A stretch of 64,000 nucleotides of DNA from contig NC_133230.1 in the NCBI RefSeq assembly GCF_040436345.1, forward strand, positions 29,694,551-29,758,550. Direction: 5' to 3'. The stretch comes from Pagrus major. Lineage: Eukaryota; Chordata; Actinopteri; Spariformes; Sparidae. Position 1 is the stretch's first letter, and each line of letters opens with the position of its first letter. Both the position numbers and the translations under genes were made by a program. Below are positions 51,953-62,586 of the stretch, piece by piece. Below the pieces are notes generated by a model. That model searched no databases. It saw only the letters and a program-made list of their open reading frames with translations, and was not told the DNA's origin.

Positions 51953-52845
51953 AGACACAGACAGATGTTCAGAAAAACATAATCTAAATCCACATGATTT
52001 AAGACTAACAACCCCCTTTGAATTTTACAGTAAACTGAAGTCCCCTGAAATCTGAGCCCTTTGTGTTCTGGTAAATTATGAGATTTTACTGTTGCAACTA
52101 CTGTCAGGATCCATTTTGATGAACAGTTCCCAGAACAGCAACACAACACACTTCCCTCACTAAGCTGTAGCTGAGTCATTTCTGAAAAAATGATCATACA
52201 TCACAAAATGTGGTCACGTGTACTGTATGCTTCATGAAGAAAAATGCTCAAAAACATCCTGTGGGCTGTGACCTGTTTCCTCCTGTTTAACAAAACAGTA
52301 GGCAGCTTCAGCTTATCTACACACAAGACTGATCACAATTACGCAACTTCCGCCACAGATTTATTTCACTATTTGAAATGAATGAAAGAGATTTAATCTT
52401 TAATGTGTTAGGATACTTCAAAAAGTGTGAAATGAGGGTCAAGATAGATACATACAGTCTGCAGGGCTATTTAAAAATAGCCCAGGCCGGAGAGGTTTAA
52501 ATTCTTGAATACGATCACTGAACACTGATAATGTGCTTTACAAGAGGAAATCCCCATTGCTCTCGCCAAACTCCTGTTTTGTTGATAACATTAGTGTTGT
52601 CTTAGCAACCACCAGCTAGTGCTCAGCGGTACACAGTACATCTGGTTCAAATAAACTGCGTGACCCAGGCGTGGGCAATATGTAAAGCTCACCTGTTCCC
52701 ATAGCCGCCTAACTGCTTATCTTTGTCGGCTGCTCGTAGTATATAAGTCTACAGTGATGTTGGTCTGGCTCCAAAGGGGTTTACAAACCATTCAAACAGA
52801 TTCATCAATGAGACAACACAGCTTCAGAAGTCAAATCCAAGCCAG

Positions 52846-53120
52846 TGCCAGAGCAGGGTTAGCCCTGAGTCTGTGGGGTTATCCCCTGAAAATTGACTAA
52901 TAAACACAAGGCTACAAGGTGCCAGTGTGAAACCATAAGCCATATGTTTCAATGGACATTCAATCCAGGGCTGGTAGAAATACAGTGTGAATCTTAGGTC
53001 CCTGGGTTAAGGCTAACCCTGGGTTAACAATTTGTGTGTAAGAACGGGCTAAGTTATCCCAGGTTAAACACTTAACCCAGGGCTATCTTTGGCCCTAACT
53101 AAGAATTTAACCTGAGATAA
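52846..53120. repeat. Interspersed repeat with palindromic aacccagggtta motifs
   Basis: Several copies of aaccctgggttaa and its near-complements (cagggttagccc, ccaggttaaac, aacccagggct) are spaced over 270 bp. This suggests a small inverted-repeat element. No frame is seen. Confidence 0.5.
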
Positions 53121-53509
53121 TATGCCGTGTGACAAGCTCTCAGGTCCTAAAAACAGGCCAGGAGCCTGATGACTTCATTGCATCACACACAAAAGCTTGT
53201 GCACAAATATTTTTTACTCCAGCAGTTGAAATGGTCCTCATGGTTGAATGAACATCAACTACAACTCATTTTTATTCACTGAAGAAATTCAGAATGTAAT
53301 ACTCTTTTTGATTTGCTGATGCCAGCTGATACACACAGTAAGGAGATTACTGGCACTTATTTTCTTTACACTTAAAGCAATGGACACGATTGTACTGAAC
53401 GCAACGTTTCATTTTGACTAATGGAGGAATCCATGCTGAGATGGCGATGTTTTTTAAGCCATCTTAGTGGCACTGCTCTAAGGATGGTGATGTCAGTCTA
53501 TTGGTTGGT

Positions 53510-53790
53510 CCAGTGCTTTTGTCAAATCAGAAGTATCTCAACAGCTATAGGATGGGTTGCCATGACATTTCATGTCCATTCATTAGGATGAATTTTAATC
53601 ACTAAGGTGGTCCCCCACCTTTTCAAATTCATCAAAAGCTGTGTTTAATGCTAACATTAGACTTGCTACATTAAACCACAATGATGGTCATGGTAAACAT
53701 TTTACCTGCTGACCATCATGTTAGCATTGCCACTGTCAACATGTTAGCATGCCTTAGCACTTACATATAGTGGTGTGCCTACACACACCT
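53510..53790. repeat. Interspersed repeat related to 28.7-29.1 kb
   Basis: It contains tatctcaacagctataggat and ggttgccatgacatttcatg. Further on are repeated atgttagcat and gctaacatta motifs. It resembles a common teleost interspersed repeat. Confidence 0.55.
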
Positions 53791-54720
53791 AAACTGTTAT
53801 CATGTGTAGTCTTGGTAACTTATTGTTTTTGAGTCAGAGCCACACAATCTCAGCAGGTGTAAAGTTTATTGACAACTCTCATCTTTATGAGTACTAAACA
53901 CAGCCACCTTCTGTTGTTTGATGTTATGTTTATAACATCTGCATGTCTGACTGCATTCCTTACTTTGAGTAAGAGGTGACGGATGACATCATCATGAGGT
54001 TTGTGTCAGAGAGGAATTCCTGTTCTCATTGGCTGAATCAGTCACACCACCATGTGAAGTTTACCTCATCACCTAGTAGGTGTCACACGACTTCCTCCTA
54101 AACTTCAGGTCATGACCCCAGCGAAGCAGAAGTGGAGAAGTGTCTTGAGTAGTATCTTCTTGTCTCCTCATCTCACCTCATTCACTTTCACTGGCTGAGG
54201 CATATCACCAGATTTTAGGACACACCCACTTCTTTAGGAAAAACCCTACACCTACTGTAATATTACATCTGACATCATTAACAATGCAAACAACAGTGAT
54301 TTTCAAATTTTAGTGTTTTTTTAATAAGGAAAACAAATCACAATGAAACAGCTGACACATAGTATTGATTTGATGAATGATTATAAAATAAAAAATTCAT
54401 AAAGCAGACAAAGCTAAGAGGACTCATGATGAATAATTTAAGACTAAACGATGAACAATGACTGGACATAGCCTCCTTACAATTAATGCAATCAAATACA
54501 GCTTCTGTATAAATATAAATAATATAAATATTAGGCATCATTAAATAATGTATATTTGGTGTATTATGTATACACCAAATGTATTTATAAAACAGTATGA
54601 AATATAAAGTGTATATATAATAAGATATATATGATATACAGTACATCAGACATATTTTAAAAATACATTATCTCAGATAATCTTCTGCACCTGGCAGATT
54701 ATATATAATACCATCTATAT

Positions 54721-54945
54721 TGCTGTAATGCTGTAGGACACTGAAAGGGCACTCCCTGGTGCTGCATTACAAGTTCCACAGCTTCCACAGCTTCGTTTCA
54801 AGTAAAGACCAATAAGGGAGTCCTGACGGTACCTGGAGAGGTTACTGCGTTGCTACTGGGCCTTGGTCCTCAAAGTGCACTCGCTGGTGCAGCAAAGAGT
54901 CTGAGAGCTTCCACAGTCTCGAGAACAATTCAGCTGTGCACCAAT
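54721..54945 (-). repeat. Pair of similar cysteine-codon-rich segments
   Basis: On the minus strand, 54,932-54,870 and 54,797-54,735 share cgag/cgaagctgtggaagct, gcaccag and gagtgc blocks. The first reads LNCSRDCGSSQTLCCTSEC and stops soon after at TAG. The second reads RSCGSCGTC. A candidate acceptor (ggtgcacag) sits just before the first. No complete gene could be built, so it may be an exon remnant or chance. Confidence 0.35.
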
Positions 54946-55421
54946 TCAACTACTGGCTGTGTAATTTTTTTATCAAGGCTGAGACTGTTAAAATACTGTG
55001 CTACTGAGATTTAGTGCTTCAATGTCAAGTGTACCAGAATTTTTATCTGGAAAGTGGGCAGTTAAAAATGCTCTTTCTTCTAAACATGAGACTGATAAAA
55101 GGCCACATGTGGACTAATTAAGGAGAAAACTTTTTGGGCATATTAAGTCTCTCATATCTTAGTCTTAAATGAAACAGTGAATGAAGCATACAAAGCTAAG
55201 CTACATGACAAACTGTGAACATCTTTCACAAACATGTAAGTCTCTGCTTTGCTAAAGTGATACACAAATAACCATATATACCCAAATCACATTACTGCAT
55301 ATGATTGTCGAAGCTGTCAAATATATATGTCGGCTATATAATATAAGCAGTTCCCTTGAACTTCTACTCCAGCTGTAGCTTGTCGACATGATGGTGGTGA
55401 GGTCATAAGAAGAACATCTTT

Positions 55422-55503
55422 CTACCCACTCCCCGCCTCCACATCAGGGTCAGCATTCTTCACAGCAGTGTAAATGCACCCACATGGGCTCCTGCTGCTA
55501 CAG
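55422..55503 (-). CDS. Orphan membrane gene exon 7: cytoplasmic tail
   Basis: It encodes (S)CSSRSPCGCIYTAVKNAD then PDVEAGSG and TAG at 55,424-55,422. The acceptor is gtcatttgtag. The tyrosine in IYTAV is the only one in the tail and could be an SH2-type docking site, although it does not match the full ITIM or ITSM consensus. The cysteines could be palmitoylated. Confidence 0.6.
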
Positions 55504-58081
55504 CTACAAATGACAACAGAGCATTATTAAAAACATGTCACATGAGGGCAGTGCATGTCATTTTTGAGCATCATTGAACTTAAAAATACCTGGGAATTTT
55601 ATCTCTGAATTTGGAGCGCAGGAAAACTAGAAGCAATACCAACAGGATAAAAAAACCAAAGACAGCCATGGCAGCAATGGCAGCACTCAGGAAAGGGAAG
55701 TGGGAAAACTCTGTCAGGAGCAAAGAGAGTTTGACAGTTAATCTACCATCAGACACTTTATTTCACCTATTTGTGTATTCAAGTAACGTCATTATTACTT
55801 AAAACAATTACAGTCAGTAGGTTTGTTAGCAAAACGACCAAAATACATCCCTCTTGGTAAACAGATTTAACCCCAGTGTGTCCTAATAGTGTCACAAGTT
55901 CGGTCCCTACAGCTTCAACATGTTCTCGTTTTTGTGGAGTGGGAGTAGAAGAAAGGCCCACATGATGTAATCTTACATTATGAATGTCTTGTGTTTAGAC
56001 TGCAGAACACAAGTCAGACTGAACAAAGGCACTGCTGACCTTTCTGCTCACTTTAAATCATGTCTCATGTCTGATTCTTATCTCCTTAGCAATTCATATG
56101 TTTGGTAGGACGTAACCCATAACTAGCACAAGGATTAATTACTATTTAATGTATGACTTGAACTCTATTCCTACCTTTGTCTTTCAAAGACTGAGCATTT
56201 TCAGTGCCGTTGACTGTAAAAAAAAAAAAAGAAATCCTCACATCAGTACATTGGATAGATGGGAAAACACATTTCAAAATACTCTAGATAAAGGAAGACA
56301 CTGATAACATCAAAGATACAGCTGGATAAGTGAATGAGACAGAAGGTAAACAAAGAAAATGATAACTCACTCAGACAGCGAGCAGTGAGACGCTCCCCCT
56401 ACAGAGAGAAAACATAACGGTAAGATTATTACTGCCTGGAGACCGGCGGAAACAATTTTCAACTTCATAAATTTACCTCCATACTCTATCTACTGTATCT
56501 CTCTTCAGTCTCCTAAACTCACAATATTATTTGGACTGAAACAGTTTACCTCACAAAATCCAAAGAATATAGTTCTTAATTGAATCATTTTTACAGCTCA
56601 CATATTTTTGCATGAAAACAATTAATTTATGAGTTTGTTAGTGTGAACCATACAGTAATATTTTTTTAGCCTGTTAAAAGTGTAATACCTCTGAGACAAT
56701 GATCCCTGTGTAGACGACCCCTTCAATGAATTCGGAGATGTTGAGAATGGTGTCGGTGTTTTTTAACACCAGCCCAGGGATTTTCTCCTTGTTATTCGCA
56801 ATCACGTGACCCTAAAGTCAATATAGAGAGAGGGGGGGGGGATCAATGAATCGCACAAACCAAACTAAAACAAACCCTCAGGCACATGACTGTCCCAGTG
56901 AAGGTACTGGGACATAAAGATAGTCTTGTTGTTCATCATCAATAATGGCTACACTCACTTCAGGTGTGCTTGTGAAGGGCCCTGCTGTGAGATCTCAATG
57001 AAAAGTCAGAAAACAATGAGGTAAGCTCATCTGGATCATCTAACTTACAGTTGAGTTGGCCCATGTGTAGTCCCAGTCTCCAGCTGAGACTTGAGGCAAG
57101 CCTGAGATGCTGTATGTTGCTCGGCCATCATCCAGAGTGACACTGCAGTTGAGTGCATGGCCAAGTGTTAGACAGCAGGCTGGGGACAAAACGACAAACA
57201 GGTCACCAGAAGCCAACATCTGTGCGATATGGACAATTGTCATAATACGAACAGACACTTGTAAAACATGACATTAGTTTACAATTCAAATGAGAATTTG
57301 ACTGCCACAAATACTGATGAAACGAATAACTAAAATTAAAAAGTGAAATAAAAAATGCAATTTTAACTATTAATGTGTCTCAAGGATTTTTGAAAAATTG
57401 AAAAAATTGTTTTTACATGCTTCAAAAACAGGACATCTTGAAACATACACTAAGTCACGTATCACTGTGTGGGTATTCCCCCGTGCTCTGTGCCAACTGA
57501 CATCTCCTCCTGCACGGCCTCGGCCTGATCACCCCATAACACTAAACCCCGCCCCCTGACACATACTACATACAACCGGCCCGTCTCTCACTCCACGTGT
57601 GTGTGTGTGTGTGTTTGTGTTTAACCCAGTCGCTCCTTCCCACTCCCAGCTGATAACATAACGCGTCATCTGGATTTGATCCGCTCGACATAAACGTTAA
57701 ATAACGACGTAGTATAAATACACAATGCTTTAATAAACGCTAAATAGTAAATGCTCAGTACTCCTCAAACCATTTCTTATCATGTCGCTACAGAGTGGTT
57801 AACATCCGAGTGCTTAAACGTCGGCGCTTTGTAAAAAGGGTTTCCTATTAAAACATTCATTTCACATCGGTCACCGTGCACAGTTCATAAAACGAGCGGA
57901 GTGTGTCATGCAACTGACTGACGCAACGTGCTACAAAGTCAGCAGAGAAACTTTAAACACCGGAGGTCTTGAGTCTTTGTTATTCATGTTACAGGATTTG
58001 GTTTCAATTAATCGTTTAAATGAAACATCATCGTTATTACTCACCTGAAAGTAACCACAGCGCCAGCATCTCGTGCCTCAT
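55422..58081 (-). CDS. Unrecognised single-pass type I membrane protein, seven exons
   Basis: Exons in order of translation are 58,081-58,045, 57,179-57,049, 56,811-56,689, 56,398-56,371 (28 nt), 56,213-56,175, 55,710-55,590 and 55,503-55,422. They total 561 nt and 186 residues, all GT-AG and phase-consistent. Residues 1-21 (MRHEMLALWLLSACCLTLGHA) form a signal peptide. The ectodomain of about 100 residues has two cysteines and four N-glycosylation motifs (NCS, NST, NIS, NGT). A hydrophobic helix spans about 124-147 (AVFGFFILLVLLLVFL). A short basic-then-acidic tail contains CIYTAV. Segments such as DWDYTW, TILNIS and EGVVYTG loosely recall a V-type immunoglobulin fold lacking the usual disulfide, as in CD2/CD58-like receptors, but that is only an inference. 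I do not recognise the family. YARS1 occupies this place in mammals. Confidence 0.65.
55590..55710 (-). CDS. Orphan membrane gene exon 6: transmembrane helix
   Basis: It encodes EFSHFPFLSAAIAAMAVFG then the hydrophobic run to FLRSKFRDKIP. The acceptor is gctcctgacag and the donor is cccag|gtattt. If the donor is not used, the frame ends after three more residues (RYF), giving a nearly tailless form. Confidence 0.75.
56175..56213 (-). CDS. Orphan membrane gene exon 5: membrane-proximal stalk
   Basis: It encodes (I)NGTENAQSLKDK with a phase-1 exit. The acceptor follows a long T run (tttttacag) and the donor is gacaaag|gtagga. It carries the NGT glycosylation motif. At 39 nt in phase 1-1 it could be skipped without a frameshift. 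Confidence 0.65.
56371..56398 (-). CDS. Orphan membrane gene exon 4: 28-nt microexon
   Basis: It encodes GERLTARCL plus one base, bringing the second ectodomain cysteine. The acceptor is ctctctgtag and the donor is gtctga|gtgagt. Skipping it would shift the frame, so it appears constitutive. Confidence 0.6.
56689..56811 (-). CDS. Orphan membrane gene exon 3: ectodomain
   Basis: It encodes 41 residues, GHVIANNKEKIPGLVLKN through EGVVYTGIIVSE. The acceptor is attgactttag and the donor is tcagag|gtatta. It is in phase 0 at both ends. Confidence 0.7.
57049..57179 (-). CDS. Orphan membrane gene exon 2: end of signal peptide, start of ectodomain
   Basis: It encodes (A)CCLTLGHALNCSVTLDDG through GDWDYTWANST. 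The acceptor is ttttgtccccag and the donor is caact|gtaagt. It enters in phase 1 and leaves in phase 0. Confidence 0.7.
57597..57620. repeat. Short (GT)n tract
   Basis: This is an imperfect GT tract in intron 1 of the orphan membrane gene. Confidence 0.8.
58045..58081 (-). CDS. Orphan membrane gene exon 1: signal peptide start
   Basis: It encodes MRHEMLALWLLS plus one base. The donor is ctttcag|gtgagt. In-frame ATGs also occur at 58,219 and 58,189. The latter sits in gccgccATGc, a strong context, and would add 36 mostly hydrophilic residues before the hydrophobic core. I chose 58,081 because it places the core at the N-terminus. Confidence 0.6.
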
Positions 58082-59049
58082 CCTGCCTTTTCTTACCGCT
58101 CCTTCTGTATGAACCGCATCTGAAGTGTCTCGTGCTCTTTTAGAAAGCTCTTTTAGAATGCCTTCAAAATAAAATGTTTGTCTGAGCATGGCGGCTGACT
58201 TTTTACCGGTGTGCAACACGTGACTGAATCAACAGCTGCTCAAACACAGGCATAAGTTACAGCGGGCATTAATAGTTGTTCAACTACATCAACGTGAATT
58301 TATAAAGCGCACCCAACAGTGTTTGGGTGATTGAATGCAGCTTTAATGATCACGTTTGGAGTCATTTCCTCATTCCCATATTCGTCTGCGGCTAAGGCTC
58401 ATTTTCTTTTATTTTGAAAACAGGAAATATCTGCAGCCTCAGCATTGTCAAAACTTGGCAGGATGATGCAAGTGCGAGTAAACGCAGGAATTGGATGATG
58501 AAATGTACTTAATGTCACGATAGTAAAGCGGATTGTTTTGTCTCGCATATTTTGACCAAATAAAACTGCACTGCAAACTATATAGTTATTTCCTCCTACT
58601 GAGTCCGTTGGCAGACAGATATCTGCTCTAATCTTCATCTGGATTATATGTCTTTAGGTCAAGAAATGTATTCCTTTTTTTCCAGAGAAACAACAAATGC
58701 CTTGCTACATGATAATATCTGCTATTTGTGTGCATTACCTCTACTGTATATTACTATTTGAATAAGAATTGCTTTACAAATTGTGACAGACCCTGATTGT
58801 TAAGATGCATTTAAACTCATCTTCAGCAAAACAGTTCAGTTGAGGCTACTGGTTTCCCCCCTTCCTGCTTTCTTTCTTGGATTTATAAACAATGTCTCTA
58901 TAGTCATTTGTTACTGAGCAAAGGGTCCTGGCTGCAGAGGTGAGGTGATTTGATCTCATCCTCTGACGCCTTAACCTCACTTTTTCTGAGCAGGAGGTCA
59001 AGGGGCAGTTGAGGATATTCTGACTGAGGGTGTTTCTTTTGTTCTTATA

Positions 59050-60000
59050 TTTATATAATCAAAAATCCAAGAGAGGGGTGAACACAGGTACTGTACATAA
59101 ATCTAAATAAGTTTGATGCTGACTGACGTTGAATTCAGATACGGTTCAAAATAGGGAAAAAGAGAATGTAACTAAACAGATTTTCATACAAAAGAAATCC
59201 AAAACATTAAGATGTTGCTGTTAAAATAAACACTGAGTCCTTTAACATATACTCTAGGTTGTATTATCTTTCTCTAGTATATAAAGTAAGTAACATATAA
59301 TATGGCACCACTGAAATTTTTACCTCACTGCTCCAAATTGAGCCACATTGAAGGCTTCAAGATTGCTGTGGCTCAAAAGAGGGGAGCCATAGAGTCATAA
59401 GTAGCTAGCCGTCTGGAAACAAGGTTGCGCCACCTGGAGGAGGGTGTATGATGTTGACGGACCCCAAACACCAACATTCCAGGAACATCACTGAAGATGT
59501 GTGCAGAGTTATCAGAATATCTGTGTACACAGTCATGTCTAAGGTTGTAAACATATACACTGCTCATACATACACTTTCATAAATGTCATGCTGTCTGAG
59601 CAGCCTGCTAATGTTGTCCTTCTCTGGTAATGTAGATGTAGAGGCATCAGAGAGACACTAGACTGCACCACTGAGAGGACAGTGTAGCATGAAGAAGGTT
59701 TATCTACTTCTGCATTTTCCATATAACCACCATTTCTCCTCATCATATCAAAATTGTCTCTTTGTGCAGTGAATGAAGTGAATTCTGTGTCCTCTTAGTT
59801 CCACTGTGTTGAAGTCTTGAGGGTTTACCACAATGTCCAGGACCTGTGGGTTAGTGCGAGACTCAGAGTCTGGAGGAACAATAGAAAATAGCCATTTTAT
59901 TAACAACTGCTGAGATGAAACCTGGTTAATGCTCAAGGTTGATATTGTGGTTGAAATGATTGTATTTCCTTGTAGAGAAGTGAACAAATAAAAGGTGGAT
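59050..60000. repeat. Tandem duplication, unit A
   Basis: Unit A matches unit B (62,280-63,430) in the same order and orientation. Shared blocks are ctgtacataaatctaaataa/ctgtatatgcatctaaataa, agcagcctgctaatgttgtc/agcagcctgctcatgttgtc, and tgtccaggacctg with ttagtgcgagactcag. The offset grows from about 3.2 to 3.45 kb, partly because unit B contains the CA tract. Confidence 0.7.
59748..59869 (-). CDS. Candidate terminal exon (unit A), cytoplasmic-tail-like
   Basis: After an acceptor (attgttcctccag) the minus strand reads DSESRTNPQVLDIVVNPQDF then NTVELRGHRI and onward to TGA, phase 1 in. Spaced hydrophobic-x-x-V motifs are tail-like but lack tyrosine. No upstream transmembrane or ectodomain exon was found, so this may be a remnant or not coding. 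Confidence 0.3.
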
Positions 60001-60454
60001 CAACAAAAGGTTGTCTTTTGTATTTTTTAATAGAATGATAAAAACAAAATAGAGTATAACAGAGTCAATCTATTTCAGCTGAAAGGACGGACTTCTGTAC
60101 AACAGAGCTTTTCTGTGTTTATCAAAAAATAATTGTGATGAAAAAAGGCACAATGGTCAGATATGACTAAAAAGGTCAACTCGGTGTCTTCAATTGATGT
60201 CCTCTGTGAAAAAAACAGGAAGAAGCTGCGACGACAGGAAGAATGGATTACACACTCTGATTTCGCCTATGTTATTATGCTTATCTATTTACTTCCTGTT
60301 ACATCATCAGTACCACAGTTACAATGTATGATTTAGTTTAAGTTATTAACGCAATTCATTTCAATCATGATGAAAAATTCAACAACAGGAAAGTGTGACA
60401 AAAATATTTCCCTTGTTCACTTTGCTATAAACACATGAAAATACCATTTTACTT

Positions 60455-60600
60455 GACAGTTTACATACACCCGTAAAGAACATGAAGTACAGTATATGAT
60501 GGCAGTCTTGAGCTGTAGAAATCATTGGAACTCAAGACTGCCATGTTTGTTCTTTACAAGTATATGGAAACGTTTGACCACGACTGTATATACTGTATAA
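60455..60600. mobile_element. Fold-back of Tc1/mariner-like terminal repeats
   Basis: Two inverted copies face each other: tacatacacccgtaaagaac on the left, and ttctttacaagtatatggaa with cgtttgaccacgactgta on the right. Perfect 14-bp inner arms lie at 60,499-60,512 and 60,531-60,544 with an 18-nt loop. The outer sequences resemble Tc1-like fish transposon ends. No transposase is present. Confidence 0.65.
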
Positions 60601-60880
60601 ACACATGGTTTTGGCTCACTGTCACATCTCTCATTCAGTAACATGGTACTAACACAATGCAAACATGATGAGCATGAGGCAGAGAAAAAAGCATGATGAG
60701 GATGTGAACACAGTGGAGGACTACATCAGGTCCTGCTGCAGAGAAACCGATGAAGCACAGGGATCAATCAACTGTGGGCTAAAAATGAGGGACTCTTCAT
60801 CCAGACAAGTCACAAGTGTGTTAATGGTAAATTACCTTAAAAGTGATATAAAAAAACAAACAAATTAACCGTCATCCCAT

Positions 60881-60980
60881 ATTTTTTCCAAACTCAGGAT
60901 GGAAAACATGTTGGCTTGTTTCTCACTGTGCTCAACAGGTACTTCAGAGGTCCTTCAAGACAGCCAGCAGATGGCAGTGC
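60881..60980. repeat. Duplicate of 51,535-51,640
   Basis: It shares cccatattttt, gaaaacatgttggcttgtt, ctcactgtg and gccagcagatggcagtg with the copy at 51.5 kb. The last block contains a CTCF-like core. Confidence 0.65.
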
Positions 60981-61883
60981 AGTCTCTCACATTGCAACAA
61001 AAAGCTGTCCCGCATTCAACATATTAACTGACCTATACAGTAAGATGTTTCTAAGGTAATCAACTAATTACATTTTGAATGTTTAGTGTGTGTAGCAATT
61101 CCAGGGTAAACTGAATGTCAGTCAGGATAATAGTTGTTGAGATATTATGATCCAAGGGAGAGGCAGATTGATGCTGCCTTTTCTGTATTTTAAATTTATA
61201 TTGTTTTCGCAGTGTTAGTCAGACAAAACAAATGATCTGAAGAAATTACCATTGATTTTTTTTTAAGGAAAATTATTTTCACTATTTTCTGACATTTTAC
61301 AGAACAACAAATCATAAATTAATAAGGAAAATAATAGGCAGATAATGAAAGGTTTTTTGTAGGTCTGAGATTATTCATAACCCACTGTGTTGCCTTAGAT
61401 AGTGGTACTATTACTACAACTACATTTTGTTTCCTGCCTCAATAAAAATGTTTTCTTAAGGGAAATAAACTGTGGTTTCACTGAAGAATTCAAACATGTA
61501 TTTTACTGTATCTCTTCCTTCTTTTTACAGTCTGCTGTTGACAGTAGTTCTGAAATATTCGACCCATTTACCTCCACTGTATTGGGGTGTCTGCGGGAGT
61601 CTCAACAGCAGATACCTCAAGACCTCGAAAAATGAAACCTGAATATCTGCATGGAAAGGTTTATTTTCCTTTGCAATGCATGTGAACTCAGACCTTAATA
61701 GTAGAGCCGTAGTTGAGTTCACTTGTTTGTGCGTTATGTTAAAAAGCCCAAAAAGTAAAGAGGTACATCAGAGTTTACAAGAAATAAAATAATCTCACTT
61801 TGAAATAAACATCACACATACACACTTTGACTTTGATTAAAATTTATGGAAATTAATGAATTAAATTAAATTCATACATAAAC

Positions 61884-62305
61884 AAATGCCAAAAATAACA
61901 CTGGGAACCATCCCCCCGGAAAAAGAAGTAAACTAGCAAAGTCAATGCAACAATATAATTTAACATAGAGTGCAGATAAAACACATTTTCCCTCTTGGAC
62001 TTCATGTTTTGTTCTTCAACTATGAATTTTGTGACTTGGTAACATGGTCGAAGAAAACACTGTAATGTTAAAGTGAAAAGAAAATAACTCTAGACTTTCC
62101 CATCCAAGTCTTGTCCATGAACCAGAGAGAGAATCGCAACCGTCTCACTTAGAAATGTGATGCTATTTGGAGATTCACAGTTCTCTACAATGATGATAAA
62201 TCTTGCCATTAACCTCATTAACAACGTGATTATTGTGATTCAAAGTTGTAAAACAAAAAAACAGTAAAAAGTCCAAGGGGTTTGAATAGAGACACTGTAT
62301 ATGCA
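61884..62305. mobile_element. Tc1-like non-autonomous element remnant within duplicated flank
   Basis: The left part reads ccctcttggacttcatgttt then tgttcttcaactatgaat. The right part reads cagtaaaaagtccaaggggt then ttgaatagagacactgtat, roughly the reverse complement of the left. The preceding 61,884-61,960 matches 51,284 onward, so element and flank were duplicated together. Confidence 0.5.
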
Positions 62306-62462
62306 TCTAAATAATGAGTTTGAGTTTACGGACATAAAATTCCCTCAAATAAAAATATGCGCTCTTAAAAATTAATGAATGCTGAGTGCAAAAATAGATT
62401 TTGCATTAGAAAAAAAATAAGATTGTCATTTTGTCTCATCAACTTCTCACACAAACTCTTCA

Positions 62463-62586
<124 letters not shown>

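Larger units (their letters stand above)
50701..55421. other. Intergenic region between s100pbp and the orphan membrane gene
   Basis: No exon is supported. The stretch contains a diverged copy of sequence also found at 60.9 and 61.9 kb (51,270-51,640), a short AC tract at 51,929-51,952, repeats at 52.85-53.12 and 53.51-53.79 kb, and a pair of similar cysteine-codon-rich segments at 54,721-54,945. The rest is AT-rich and unremarkable. The 3'UTR of the gene ending at 55,422 should occupy its right edge. Confidence 0.5.

Noticed and set aside
60499..60544. Calling the inverted repeat a microRNA gene
   Set aside because: Its outer sequences are Tc1-like transposon ends, so the hairpin is explained by two facing terminal repeats. 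No small-RNA evidence is available.
61402..61722. Overlapping plus- and minus-strand short frames near 61.5 kb as a gene
   Set aside because: An acceptor-like tttttacag precedes a 35-codon plus-strand frame, but there is no partner exon, no donor and no recognisable peptide.
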